Below the pieces are notes generated by a model that was not told the origin of the DNA, made no database searches, and saw only the letters and a program-made list of their open reading frames with translations. DNA of 64,000 nucleotides, from the NCBI GenBank assembly GCA_003116875.1, contig BCKT01000015.1, forward strand, positions 248,001-312,000, given 5' to 3'. Positions within the stretch are counted from its first letter, which is position 1. Each line of letters starts with the position of its first letter. Origin of the DNA: Takashimella koratensis (taxonomy: Eukaryota; Basidiomycota; Tremellomycetes; Trichosporonales; Tetragoniomycetaceae). The position numbers and the translations under genes are program-made. This document shows positions 11,142 to 22,266 of the stretch, one piece after another.

Positions 11142-14078
11142 TCAAGCCATCGCCCAAGTCCCTCCTTCGCCCCCGCCATACCGCCTCAAGTCCCACTCAA
11201 CGACCGTCCTCTCCGTACCCGAGTACAACCAGTCCCCTGTCGGGTCGAATCCTACCCCGGCGATCCCCCATGCCCCACTATCGTTACCCGACCGCCGAGC
11301 TGGGCCGGCCGGCTCGCCGGGGACGTTGGAGGGGACAGGGAGAACGACGTGGGTATTGAATGTCTTGGCGTCGACGAGGTGGATGTGGGAGTTTTCCTGT
11401 GGAGCAAATAATTAAGCGTCATATTAACTGTTGGACAAGGACCTGGGTGCATTGTGGAAAAGGAACAAGTAGGTAGCACACACGCACCTCGGAGAACACC
11501 ATGAGGTCTCGCGAGCTTCCCTCGGGTGTAAACTTGACCACGCGCGCAGCTTCCAGACCCGACTGACTCGTCCCTGTTCTCGTATCACCCGTAACGGGAT
11601 CGATCAAGACAGTTGTCAATTCCCCGTCCCCATCGCCACTGAGAGCCATTGATGATGCCGACGCCCATGATTGCTGAGACGATCCGCCTCGCGATGCACC
11701 GAGAGAGACGTGGCCCTCGGACCCGAAAGAGGGAGACGACGAGGCCGTCGTGTGGAAGATCGCCAATGGGTGCGACGACCTTGGGAAAGGAGGTCAACAA
11801 CTTCACATCTAAATGACGTATCTAGTGACAGAGGCGGACCACGTGCACTCACCTATGGTCCCAGACTGTGACTTGGCCGTCCTGGCTAGCGACGGCAAAT
11901 TTGCGCCCGTCTTTACTCCACGAAGTAGAGAATCCGGAATCTGTGGCACCGCTATACACGCCAACTTTACGAAAGTCTTTCCCACCGTCGATCACTTCGA
12001 ACAAAAACACATCGGTCGAGTCGCCGACGGTGACCATGTGTCTGAGGTCAGGTGAAAGCGAAGCTGTCACGATGACGCAAGCGCAAAAGTCAGAGAACCG
12101 ATACAAGCGAGAACGAGAATCACGACAGGGCGAGACTCAGGGGTCACCACTTACAGTGATTGACGGCCAATTTGAATTTTGCGCCTCCGATCTTTGCAAA
12201 CTTGTACCTTTCCATGGGCGAGACCAAGCTGGCCCCCACACTCCCGCTCCCACTGGGCCCCGGTTCACCACCTGCGAGCCCGATCCGCCTCTCTAAGTCC
12301 TCACGCATCAGTCTCCGCTCCTCCTGCCTCGACTCTGCCCGCCTCGCCAGGCGCTCGAGATCGTCAGTCTGTGCACGTATCCCTTCGTTCATCCCGCTCA
12401 CGCCACTACCGAGCGAGAAATGCGGTAAAGGCGGAGAGAGCACCTCGCTGCCCCCTAGCTCGCGGCGCATGCGGAACCGTGACCGTGTCGACTGAGATCC
12501 TCGGTCCGGACTGTCCACCGTCCGCCGGACTGCCGACATGAGCGGTGTGATCTCTGCTAGCCGATCTGTCGAGGTCGATAGCGCTGTCGAATCTTCTTGC
12601 GCCGAGCGAAGTGTGAGAACCTTGACGGTCTGATCGTTGTTAGAGATGAGTATCCGTGGCTCGTCATCACCCCTTCGTTTTCTTCGTCGTCCAATAGACG
12701 CCCCGTAGGTCGAGCCCGAGTAGCTGACACCGACGCTACCCTCTTCTTCTGACGGAAGCCGGCGCCGAGAAACAAGCGAAGGGGATCTTGAATGAGTCGC
12801 CATGATGTCGCTCTCGTTCCGCGGCCGAGATGTCACGTACTCGATAGGATCGAAACCTGGTCGGTCAATGACTGACGAAAACGAGTTTCGAGTAGCCCGT
12901 GGGAATAGAGTGGCCGGTCTGTCGATCGAGCCGAAGGATGAATGCCGGGCGTGGCCATGGCCGTGGGTGGACGATGATCGCGTATGCAAATGCGATTCAA
13001 GATGCGGAATGCGAGGTGCGTGAAGGAAAGGGACAGTGTTGGGGTATGTTGCGACTAACGATGCGAAGCTAGCGTCATCGTCGACGTCGATGTCCATTGA
13101 CTGGTCTTCGTCGTCTTCTTCATCCTCATCATCTTCATCCTCGTCTCCTTGTACACGTTCGTACAAATCGTCCTCGTCGTCCTCGTCATCCTCGTCGTCC
13201 TCCTTCGTCGATTTGAGCATCCGCCCTCGTGTCAATTTATCCAGCTCCTCCCCGTCCTCGCCCCGCTTGCCAGTGGGCAGTCCTGAGAATTTGGCCGTGT
13301 GCTCAACCTGATGACGCGCCCAGCGTCCGGGCCACGCCGGGAGGATGACGATCGAGTTGTTGATAGCGTGGGAGGGCAATGAAGCAGAGAGAATGAACTC
13401 CTCGGAAGGCGGGGGACGAAGCCGCGCGGGGACACGGGAAGGGAGGTTGAGGTCGCGCATGAAGATCTCGCCATGTTGCCCGCCGCAAGCGAACATTGAG
13501 CCGCTGGACAAGCATTCAAGTTAGTTTCCACACGCTTGAAGCATAGATGCATGCATGTGATTGCCGTGACCCATTGCTTACTTCATGGTCAAGCAGTTGG
13601 GCGTGAACAGCAGCTCGGCAAAAGTTCTTGTCGTTGTCTGCGGTGGAAATGACGGAGAAGTGAGCACCGTCCACCGACCCTACCGGCTGCCAAAAGTCCC
13701 GACTCGACCCGGTCGGTTGGCTCCCTTGCCCATTTCCCTGGCTTGCATGCAATCCACTCACCGATTTGAACAAACCGTCTTCCTCTTCTGGGAGCCATGA
13801 GAGCTGCTGGATCGACTTGCCTTGCGGGTAGAGGACATTGCCACGTTCGAGCGGGAGAATGAGGTCACGAAGTTGAGGGTGGATGATCGTCACGCGAGCC
13901 GGCCGCGTCGCGCTCGGTTGTAGTGGCAAATCGCGAAGTTCGGTTGAACCAAGCAACGACGGCGGGTCGCTGTGCACAGAGGAGGGTAGGTGGGAAGGTA
14001 CAAGGGAATCGGACGTCAGTGGAGAGGATGGTGATCATGGTGGACTGGTGAGGGAGGGACGGGGACGTACCGCGCCAT
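11142..14078 (-). CDS. WD40 protein with DUF2415 motif
   Basis: Seven exons on the minus strand: 14078-14071, 13969-13762, 13637-13582, 13503-12155, 12063-11853, 11779-11488, 11396-11142, giving about 792 residues. WD-type blades are visible: FTPNCLTMNGSMFACGGQHG near the N-terminus, SLSPDLRHMVTVGDSTDVFL and WSKDGRKFAVASQDGQVTVW in the C-terminal half, and a last blade GVGFDPTGDWLYSGTERTV. The stretch VVKFTPEGSSRDLMVFSE joined to ENSHIHLVDAKTF matches DUF2415, a short motif of fungal WD proteins such as S. pombe SPAC2A9.03. A ~250-residue insert between blades is rich in Asp/Glu and Ser/Arg (the acidic run is coded at about 13080-13210). The first coding exon is only 8 nt. Function is not established; a propeller scaffold is the safest reading. 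Confidence 0.82.
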
Positions 14079-14563
14079 CGTGTGGGAAGAGTGGGTGTGG
14101 ATATGAGTAGGTTGAGGATGGGGTATTCGCCGAAACGGGTGGAGTCAATTGAATAGCGGTGTGGTTGTAACGGTGAGAGCGAGGGCGGTGACGGGGAGGA
14201 GACAGCTAGGCGGTGGCCATTGGGACTGGCGGCAGAGAAGGTGTCGCGGCCGAGGTCTGTGGTGTGGGTGCTGCTGTGAGGTCGGCGGAGAGGGGTGGGT
14301 GGTGGATGATGGATGGTGGATGGTGGATGGTGGATGGTGGATGGTGTCAGTGAAGACCCGAAGTTATGACGAGTTCCAGATGGATCTCACTCTCGCCGTC
14401 AGATGACACTAGCGCGGTGTGGTGGTTAGTAAAAAAAAAAATAGTACCCTCTATAGCAATCAGCGGTGCGGTCCCATCTTCAAGTCGACTCTCCCATTAC
14501 CTCGTCTTGACTCTTCACTCTCACCTCTCCACCCACTCTCATCCCCTCGCCATCATACATACA
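14079..14563. promoter_or_regulatory. divergent promoter, WD40 gene and SDHAF3
   Basis: About 485 bp between two outward-facing start codons. It holds a GGATGGT-type tandem repeat (14311-14346), an A10 run near 14431-14440, and a CT-rich stretch (14490-14550) just before the SDHAF3 ATG, as is usual for basidiomycete leaders. Confidence 0.55.
14311..14346. repeat. GGATGGT tandem repeat
   Basis: About five near-perfect head-to-tail copies of the heptamer GGATGGT in the divergent promoter. Confidence 0.85.
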
Positions 14564-15197
14564 ATGCAGACCACTCTCCGCCGTCTTGCTTCCGCCTCAG
14601 AGGCCCTCCCACTCACCGTCTCCCAGGCATCCATCCAGCTCATCCCCCCGATCCCGTAAGCCCTACCTCTATTCCTCGTCACTCGCATGACATAATCCCC
14701 TTCCACCAACCACCGATCCCTTCAATCTCCCATCTCAACATCAGATGCTAACCTCCCCTTGCCCTCTGGCTAGTCTCTACCGCCGAATTCTACGCGCCCA
14801 TCGCCACCTCCCTATCGAGATGCGATTCATGGGTGACTCCTATGTGAAATCCGAATTCCGTCTAACACGCACTACCGATAACCCCCTCCACATCATCGCT
14901 TTCCTCTCGCAATGGAAGATGTACCTAGACGAGATCGAGCCGCACCTCACACCGGGAGGCACAGAAGTGGTGGAAGGGCTGGGAGCAGGGGATAGCCGGA
15001 ACCTCGAGTCGTGGCGCGGGAAGAAACTGGATACGGCGTTGATGGATCGACTGAGTGATGAGCAGGTTGGACAGCTGTACGAGCTGATGCATGCGACCAA
15101 GGACGTGTGGAAATCACGCGAGCAGCTGGAGAAGGAGGCAGAACAGGCAGGTGTCGGAGCGGGGGTTGATGGAGGCAAGATAGAGCCCAAGTCATAG
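14564..15197 (+). CDS. SDHAF3: succinate dehydrogenase assembly factor 3 (Acn9/SDHAF3)
   Basis: Two exons, 14564-14655 and 14774-15197, giving about 171 residues. The second exon opens with the LYR signature [13 protein letters not shown] and continues with [17 protein letters not shown] and [12 protein letters not shown], all diagnostic of the Acn9/SDHAF3 branch of LYR proteins. The family chaperones the iron-sulfur subunit of mitochondrial succinate dehydrogenase (complex II) in the matrix. The N-terminus [17 protein letters not shown] is Arg/Ser/Leu-rich without acidic residues, as expected of a mitochondrial presequence. A ~40-residue Glu/Gly-rich tail extends beyond the usual family length. 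The start is the first ATG after a CT-rich leader. Confidence 0.93.
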
Positions 15198-15432
15198 CGT
15201 ATCGTTACCAACAACAGCGCTCATCCTCACATCATTCAACACCAACACCGTCCAAGATCACGCCGGCGTCAGCATGGTCGACCTCATCGCATGGAGAATA
15301 AAGCAGATTATAATATAACACTACCACACGACTCCACCACTCTCCCGCATCCCAATCATACCACATGTTTTTCATAAAACTCATGAGAGATGAATGTACA
15401 ACAGAGTATCATCTCATTCCTTGTCACACGCC

Positions 15433-18400
15433 TTAGTGGCTTGGCTGTAGACGGCGGGGCGCAAACTCTGCTTCACGCGTGAACCGGTTGATCCCTGGCT
15501 CTGCAGAGGGTGGGCTGCCCACTCCACCTGCGCTCGCAGGGGAGGCCACGGCGTTGCTACCCGATACCGCTCGGGACCTGCCTAGTGCCGCTTGCCTTGT
15601 CGGCAGTTGCAGTCCTCGAAGCCCACTCGTTGCTCCTCCGCCACCCCCTCCGCCACCCGACACCTCCCTGCTCTGATAAGCTTGTTGGTGCGACGGCTGC
15701 ACCTGCACCTGGAGCTGCGGCCACCCTCCTCCCGAATAATCGTCGCTTGTCGTCGACTGGTGATAATGCGGGTGATGCCTAGACGCCGAGGGCGAGTGCG
15801 ACCTCGCTGACCCAGGCTGTTGGTGATGATACCCATACGCTCCCTGCTGTCCTTGTCCCATCGCCAACCCTGCGCTCCCCATCGCTCCCGGGCCTGGGGT
15901 TGCGCTCCCCGGTCGCAGGCTCGACACCTGTAGCAAGATCGCACACTCCCTCGTTGCCTGTGTCAACCGACTCAAACTGTGCCTCACTGCCGGGGCGAAA
16001 GTATGTGCCGCCGAGATGGCTTTCACCAATTCCGAGACGCGCACGACCGTCTTGATGAACGACTGCGCGTCGTCCGGGAGACTGGTGGCCGCAAAGTTTG
16101 TAAGCGGGTTCGCACGGAGCGCCATGGTCGATTCGCGTAAACTGGTGGTTACTTGTTCGGCATGAGAGAGTAGGTTGACGAGTTCGGTTCGTGTCCGAGG
16201 CGGGATCTTGCGTGAGGCGGATGTAGCAGCAGAAACGGCTGACGACGCAGGATCGACAGGGGTAAGAGGGGACGGCGCACCGAGGTGAACCCCACCACCA
16301 CGGCTGGTGACGGATGAGGCGCTGCTAGCTGAATCCGACTTGGCGTGCGCAGGCAGCGACGCCGTACCCCCAATATCTTCGGCCAGGCGAAGCCACACTG
16401 TGAATGCAATTTCTGTCGCTGTCTCGATTACATCCAGCAGGTCGTCATCAAACAGCGTGGCCGAAGCAGGTGTCGGTGGCCGAACGTCGACCGACAGTTT
16501 CCGTCCGCCACCACCACCACCGCCTCCACCTCCGTAGGCGGATGAGAGGGTATGGACCCCCGAGCCCATTGACGAACTGGGCTTATGACTCCCTCCCCCG
16601 CCCGCGCGGCGTGACGACTGCTGTGAGAAGGTCGGGACCATTGCGGGTGCGTAATCTCCATCTTCGTACGCCATATCCCTCTCTCTCGGTTCTGACCCAT
16701 CATCCTCCTCGTCCTCCTCCTCACCTTCTGGTCGCTCGATGATCACCTCGCTCTCCGCCCCGCCTCGGCCCGATCCGTCCTTCGCGCCTGGCGAACCCAT
16801 CAACATCCCCTTCTCCACATCCTCAGTCGAGAACGACCCGGCCTGGCGGCGGTTCTTCCCGCGCATCGCTGTAGCGATGGGAGACTCGACCACCTGGTGT
16901 AAAGGGGATGGCGCCCGCCCGCCGCCTCCGCCCCCGCCGCTCGCGGGTCCGTTGGAAGAAGGGGTAGGGTTAGACGCACCGGAGCGGACGACAGATTCGG
17001 GGGAATGCGACTCGCCGCGTTCGGGGATCGGTGAGATCGGGGTACGACCGGACAACGAGTTGGACGAGACCATCTTCTGGCTCAACAGCCTCGCCTGTGC
17101 GGGAGTTTGCAGCGGACCGACCATTTGGCCCTGTGACGTCGGCTGCGCTGCGAGTCCTGGTCCATCACCCAGCAACGGTCGCACGTCCGATAACAGCGGT
17201 TCCATCTCCTTCCACGAGCACACGACCTCGGCCATCGATCCGTACACGTTCAACAGTAGCTGCCGAGTATACCGTACATCGGCGTCCTTGAGCGCTGCCA
17301 CCTGCATCCTCAGCACCGCTACGACTTTCCCAAACACCGCGATGCTCTCTTTCGTCGTGTCTACCACGCCACGGACAGCGTGTACCGGTGGGGCCGAGCG
17401 GCGCGAGACCGAGTCGAAGCGGTCGAGCGCATTGATCAGGTTGGTCAAGTACGTGCTTGCGGGTTCCATGACGCGGGCAAACAAGCCCGCGACACGGTCG
17501 TCGACTGCGAAGAGGAGGAACTGGCGGAGCGCCGAGTGCAGCTGGGTGAGAGCGAAAAGGATTCCGCGGATCGCGTCGACAAAGCGGAGAAGGACGGGCG
17601 CGACAGCCTTGGAGATGGTCGAGGCTGGGAGCATACTCAGTCGGCGGAAATAAGAGTTTCGCGATTCGTCAACGAGCGGGGTATCTTGACTTGACCGTTT
17701 GGTAAGGTCACCTTGACCTGCAGGCTGGTTCAGTCCCAACCGGGCCAACTTTGCAGCCATCGCGTTACTCCCGACCCCGGTTCCCGACGGGCTAGAGACA
17801 AGCTGGTTCTCACCCCAGCTCTTCTCCCCTTTATGTCGCGACTTGTTGGCGACGATTCCCAGTCCTAATGGTCGACTTTCCTCGTCCCCACGCCTACCTT
17901 CGATGATCTTTGCATGGCTCAACCGGAGGTCGGGTAGGGATTTCTTGGCCGTCAAATTCGCGCTTAGGCGGTTGACCGTATGATAGCTCGCCCCGCGTGT
18001 ATGGCCTGCGAGTGCCGGTGCAGCGTTGCCACCATTTTCAGGGGTAGCGGCGGAGGCGCTGGTCGAAGACATTGACGACGCGAGTTCCTCTTCCTCTTGC
18101 ATGTACTGGTGTTGCTGAAGTGGTCCGGTGCTGAGTCCCGCCGACGATGCCTGGCGCGAGTGTGATGAGGCGGTCGATGCGGACGCGGGCGGTGTGAAGG
18201 ACGAGGACGAGACAGACCGGTCGTGTCGTACCGATGGAAGGGAGAGGGTCGAGCCGTTTGGTCGAATCAAAGAGTCTTCTGAAACAGTTGCGGCACGATG
18301 ACGTTGAACTGGTGGTGCGTCCCGTGAACTGGAGTGGCCATTGAGTATGGAATCGTTTGGTGGCTCTCCAATCGCTGACATAGGCTCGGCGTCGTTCCAA

Positions 18401-19959
18401 GGTGTACGCGGGTTGGACACGGCGCTCGATGGTTCCTCCCTACAACATAGGTCAGCGCTGCACGTCGGGATCATTCAGAGGGGAGATCATGACTTACTCA
18501 GATGCAAGATAGGCGTCATCATCCGTCCGATTTCGCTCGATTAGCCGCTCCGTCTCGCTCGACTTTGTCCTCATCCAGCTCTTCATGTTCTCGATCCACG
18601 GCCGTAGATCATCATCTCTTCTTCCCTTGTCGGACCCGTCTCCCGCTGGTCCTCCCGGTAATCTCTTGGTTCCAATCTCACTATCGATCAATGGTCCCAA
18701 CACTTCCTTCGGAGGCCATTCGATCGGGTTATGGTCGACTTTGAGTACCTTGAGACTTGTGAATTCCGTGAGGTAGGCTGGGAGGGTGTAGATTGTGTTA
18801 TGTGACAAAGAGAGGACTTTGAGGTTGACCAATCGACCAGGTTGGTCAGGGAAGGCGTCGATAGCGTTCTTGGACAAGTCGAGGATCTCGAGCGCGTGTA
18901 GTTGGGTCAAGGGAGCTGGGAAAGAGGTAAAATTGTTACCCTTGAGATTGAGGTACCTCAACCTGTCAAGTCGGGCGAAAGAAGACGCAATTGACGCGTC
19001 TCGTAGAGAGTTGTAGGATAGTGCGAGCCTATATGATAATGATATTAGCAGTTGCTCGCAAGGCTGATGCAATGGAACATTGGGGATGGAACTTACCTCC
19101 AAACACCTTTACGACCTTTGCCCACGCCTCTGCGAAACATCTCGACTTCGTCTTCCCCAATCTTTTCCAGCTTGTGCCTACTGAGATCCAGCGTCTCTCC
19201 GTGATCTGTCGAGCTGTCGAGCGCGCGATGAATGAGCTTCATCGTTGCCGATTCAATTCCTGAGGCGTCTATCCCTGGTCCAGCGCCCGGTACGTGATAC
19301 CCTGCTGGGGATACGGGCCGGAGCGTGCTACCCGAACTGTACTTTGAGCTGACACCGTCTCCGCTACCGGTGTATACCGTGTCGGCCGGATCGGCTGCCG
19401 ATGTCGTCGACATGGAGAGCGGGGTAGGGGAGATGGGCGCGTACGAGAGTGATTTGGACATTTGGTGGTGGAAAGGGTGAGGGGCGTTACTTGATCCGGC
19501 CGAGCCAGGGCCGCCAGAGGTTGGGCTGGGCGTCGACCCACTGTGCGAGACTTGGTGTTGGTACCCTTGTCCAGCTGGTGAGAGGGCAAAGTACGCTTGG
19601 GTAGAGGACGACGGTTGCGCAGAGTTGGACCGTGCGCGAGAGGTTGTATCAGTGTTGACGCGGAGCATCGTCCTCGACGCGCCGGGACCAGTACCGTTGG
19701 CCGAGGGCGGTGTGCGACCGAGCTGAGGGAGAGTGGATGGCGATGGGGTTGGAGATGGACCCCGCCCGTTCGGAGGTGTACCGGTCCGTGCGCTGTAAGG
19801 GGTCGTGGATGTGGATCGTGGTGGGGAGAGGGACGAGTCGGGGTAGGAAGGGACAAAATAGCCAGAGGGTGCAGAAGGGACGACAGTGGTTGATGAGGAG
19901 GAAGAAGAGGCGGTGAGGGTGGGTGTAGGGGTGGAGAGAAGAGGCGATGTGCGCGACAT
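15433..19959 (-). CDS. SOG2: RAM-pathway leucine-rich repeat protein Sog2
   Basis: Three exons on the minus strand: 19959-19097, 19028-18498 and 18439-15433, giving about 1466 residues. A Ser/Pro/Thr-rich N-terminus is followed by leucine-rich repeats at about 265-400 (for example LRYLNLKGNNFTSFPAPL, LEILDLSKNAIDAFPDQ, LKVLSLSHNTIYTLPAYL), then WPPKEVLGPL and WIENMKSWM. The long C-terminal part has the helical SOG2 region (FVDAIRGILFALTQLHSAL; VLLRFVDAIRG) separated by low-complexity Gly, Ser and Gln/His stretches. Sog2 is the LRR subunit of the RAM (Cbk1/Orb6 NDR kinase) network controlling polarity and cell separation, acting with Kic1, Hym1, Mob2 and Tao3. The upstream ORF begins at a TTG; the first ATG is at 19959. 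Identification rests on the LRR-plus-SOG2 architecture. Confidence 0.9.
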
Positions 19960-20487
19960 TGTCAACGGATGGAGAGGGTGAGGGGGAGGGGGAGGAAGAG
20001 GGGGAGGAAGACAGAAGGATGGGAGGGGCAGAGAGGGAAAGGATAGGGCGAGGGCGAGGATGGGCGACGGGCGACGGGCGATGCAAGATTTGGTGTTTCG
20101 ATAAATCGTACCTCAACCTCCTACCCGTCTCACAACTTGACGAGACCCTGCGCACGATCGTGTACGAGTAAAAGAGAGGACATGAACAGCGACCAGCGCT
20201 GTCGAGACGGGGTCGATCGGGCCGATTGCACGCTGGGTGTTTGGATGTTGGATGTTAGATGCTGGGTGAATTGAAAGAGAAACAAGGAGGAGGCGACTCT
20301 CGTAATGGTCAGTCACAGATCCTCCAGGTCCGCTCGACTTCACGTCTCGGATTCTCAGGGTCCACTCATCCACTCATCCACTCATCCACCGAGGCCGGTG
20401 GCGACGAGGCACTCTCTGCGTCGAATGTATCTACTCGACCGTCATCTACAAGCAACGGGTACATGAAACTACTGCCTCTCGACTTGT
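19960..20487. other. intergenic: SOG2 upstream region
   Basis: About 528 bp between the SOG2 start (minus) and the 3' end of the next minus-strand gene. The first 150 bases are (GGGGAGG)-like purine-rich on the plus strand, that is, CT-rich on the SOG2 coding strand, typical of a 5' leader. Three CACTCATC copies sit at about 20365-20388. No gene seen. Confidence 0.5.
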
Positions 20488-21014
20488 TTACCCAACAACG
20501 AACGCTGCCGAATCTGGTGTCGCAACCTCCCCATCTTCTGCGTTCTCAGCCTCGACCTCAACCTCCTCCCACGCCTCTGGCGTCCCGATCACCGTCAAAG
20601 TCGGAGACCACGGCACCGCCGTTTCCATCCTCACACACTGATCATGGGTCAACTTGAACCATTGAGGCCCACAATCACACCCTCCCTTAGAAGGATAAAT
20701 GATCTCGTAGCCTGAGCTGATGCCGCCTTGCTCCTGATCTTGCCCATGTAATTTCATTGGACTGTGGGCTAGTGGTGGAGTAGGCGGTGGCCAAGTGTTC
20801 TCCGTTGAGTAGGCGGGGTGTTTGGAGGAACGTGGAGTCAGGGGCGGTATGAGGATTTGAGTCGGATGGGGGAGCTCAAAGGAGTACAATAGCTCGCAGA
20901 CTGGTTATTGTGGTTGGAAGAGTAGCTGTCAGCTCCCCCTCTATCAACGTTCCCTGGCCTTCTCCTCTCCTCTCCTTCCTCTTCCTGTTTCCTTCTTCCC
21001 CTTCCTGGTCCCTC

Positions 21015-21069
21015 NNNNNNNNNNNNNNNNNNNNNNNNNNNNNNNNNNNNNNNNNNNNNNNNNNNNNNN
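21015..21069. other. assembly gap (55 N)
   Basis: Unresolved bases within intron 2 of the gene at 20488-22052. The gap directly abuts a 23-base C homopolymer (21070-21092), the likely reason for the sequencing failure. Confidence 0.99.
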
Positions 21070-21092
21070 CCCCCCCCCCCCCCCCCCCCCCC
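21070..21092. repeat. poly-C homopolymer
   Basis: Twenty-three consecutive C after the N gap (G on the coding strand of the surrounding gene), inside an intron. Confidence 0.95.
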
Positions 21093-22266
21093 ACATCCTA
21101 TGCGAAAACCCACTCACCCGACGCCTCGAACAACTCTCTGACGAAGCCCGCCAACGTCCTACCATCACACATCTCCATCCTACCTAGGTACTCGTACGCC
21201 TCTTGGCTGAGCTCCGTGATATCCAACAGACACTTGTGGCTAAGCGGGACGGTGATGTACCCAGTCTGTGTGATTTCGCTCGCGATGTTGGGTAAGAGGT
21301 CCCATCCTCGGCCGGGGTTGACGAGGGGTAAGGGGTAAACCAGTCGGCGGTAAGGGAGGAAACGAGGCGGAAAGTTGGGGTGGAGGTGGTGAGAAAAGAT
21401 GAAGAAGAGGTTGAGAGCCGCCAAGGAATCGAGGTATTGTTAATCCGGGGGGACGCAGATGTCGGTTACTGTGCTAGGGCGGAACAAGTTGGACCTCTAT
21501 TCAGTGTTAGATATGCTGGCGAGATAGATCAGGGAGAGGCGGGCCACGTACCGGGGTATGAGGAGGTGCCGTGCTTCCTGCAAGTAACATGGCAGACGCG
21601 ATGGTATAGATCGGGTCACTATCTTCCTGGTTTGCAAGTGTACCCAAACGTCTCCCCACTTCTTGCTCCTGGTGATTATCCTCAAGGTCGCGAGTCTCGT
21701 CACCACCTGGTCTCCTCCTCAGCACTGCATACGGATCATCTGGCCCCGGAGCCGATTTCGGAACGATTCGAAACGCCGCCGCGACCTCTTCGATACGACC
21801 GACCAATTGATTGTGTTGATCGATAAACTCGCTGGTTATCGCGCAGCGTAGAAGCCAATGATCGCCTCTAACCTCCACCAGGTACGAGTATAAAGTGGAC
21901 TCGTGGTCGACGACGAATTCGGAGTAGAGGTCACCGCAACAGCTGTAGGAGAAGCAGGGGAGGAGGCAGTGAAGGAAGGCGGCTGGGCGGGGTCGCAGTT
22001 CGAGAGGGAGAGGCGGCCAAGCGGTGAACGGTGGGATCGGATTGGTGTTCATGATGGACGTGTGAAGGGGTGACGGGGAGGGGTATGAGAGTGGACAAAG
22101 TGGACACCGAGACAAGCCATGCTGTTGGCCGAGGGTGAGGGATATGAACACAGTGGAGAGCTGGAGGGCAAGGGGGGTTTGGAAGGTGAAGGATCAAAAT
22201 GAAAAGCAGTCGCCACCGATGCAGATTCATTTATGCTTTATATGGATCATCTTGCACATTCCTCCC

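Larger units (their letters stand above)
20488..22052 (-). pseudogene. unrecognised protein, interrupted by an in-frame TAA
   Basis: Best model on the minus strand: exon 22052-21552, exon 21496-21118, exon 20900-20488, all closing in phase, about 430 codons. I do not recognise the family. Visible features: a Cys-containing N-terminal stretch FSYSCCGDLYSEFVVDHEST, WLLRCAITSEFIDQHNQLVG, then PGRGWDLLPNIASEITQTGY, ITELSQEAYEYLGRMEMCDG, and a C-terminal GCDCGPQWFKL. A single TAA (21442-21440) breaks exon 2 after VTDICVPPD, and the same frame resumes at once with QYLDSLAALNLFFIFSHHL. Without it the gene is intact; ending there would leave a 185-residue protein and an orphan 240-residue reading frame. 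The second intron contains the 55-N gap and a 23-base C run. This could be a nonsense allele, an assembly error near a gap, or an unseen non-canonical intron. Confidence 0.5.

Noticed and set aside
13036..13311. Plus-strand poly-serine ORF
   Set aside because: It is the antisense shadow of the Asp/Glu-rich insert in the WD40 protein on the minus strand.
20838..21338. Glycine- or proline-rich ORFs across the N gap
   Set aside because: They are translations of the poly-C/G tract and of N bases within an intron.
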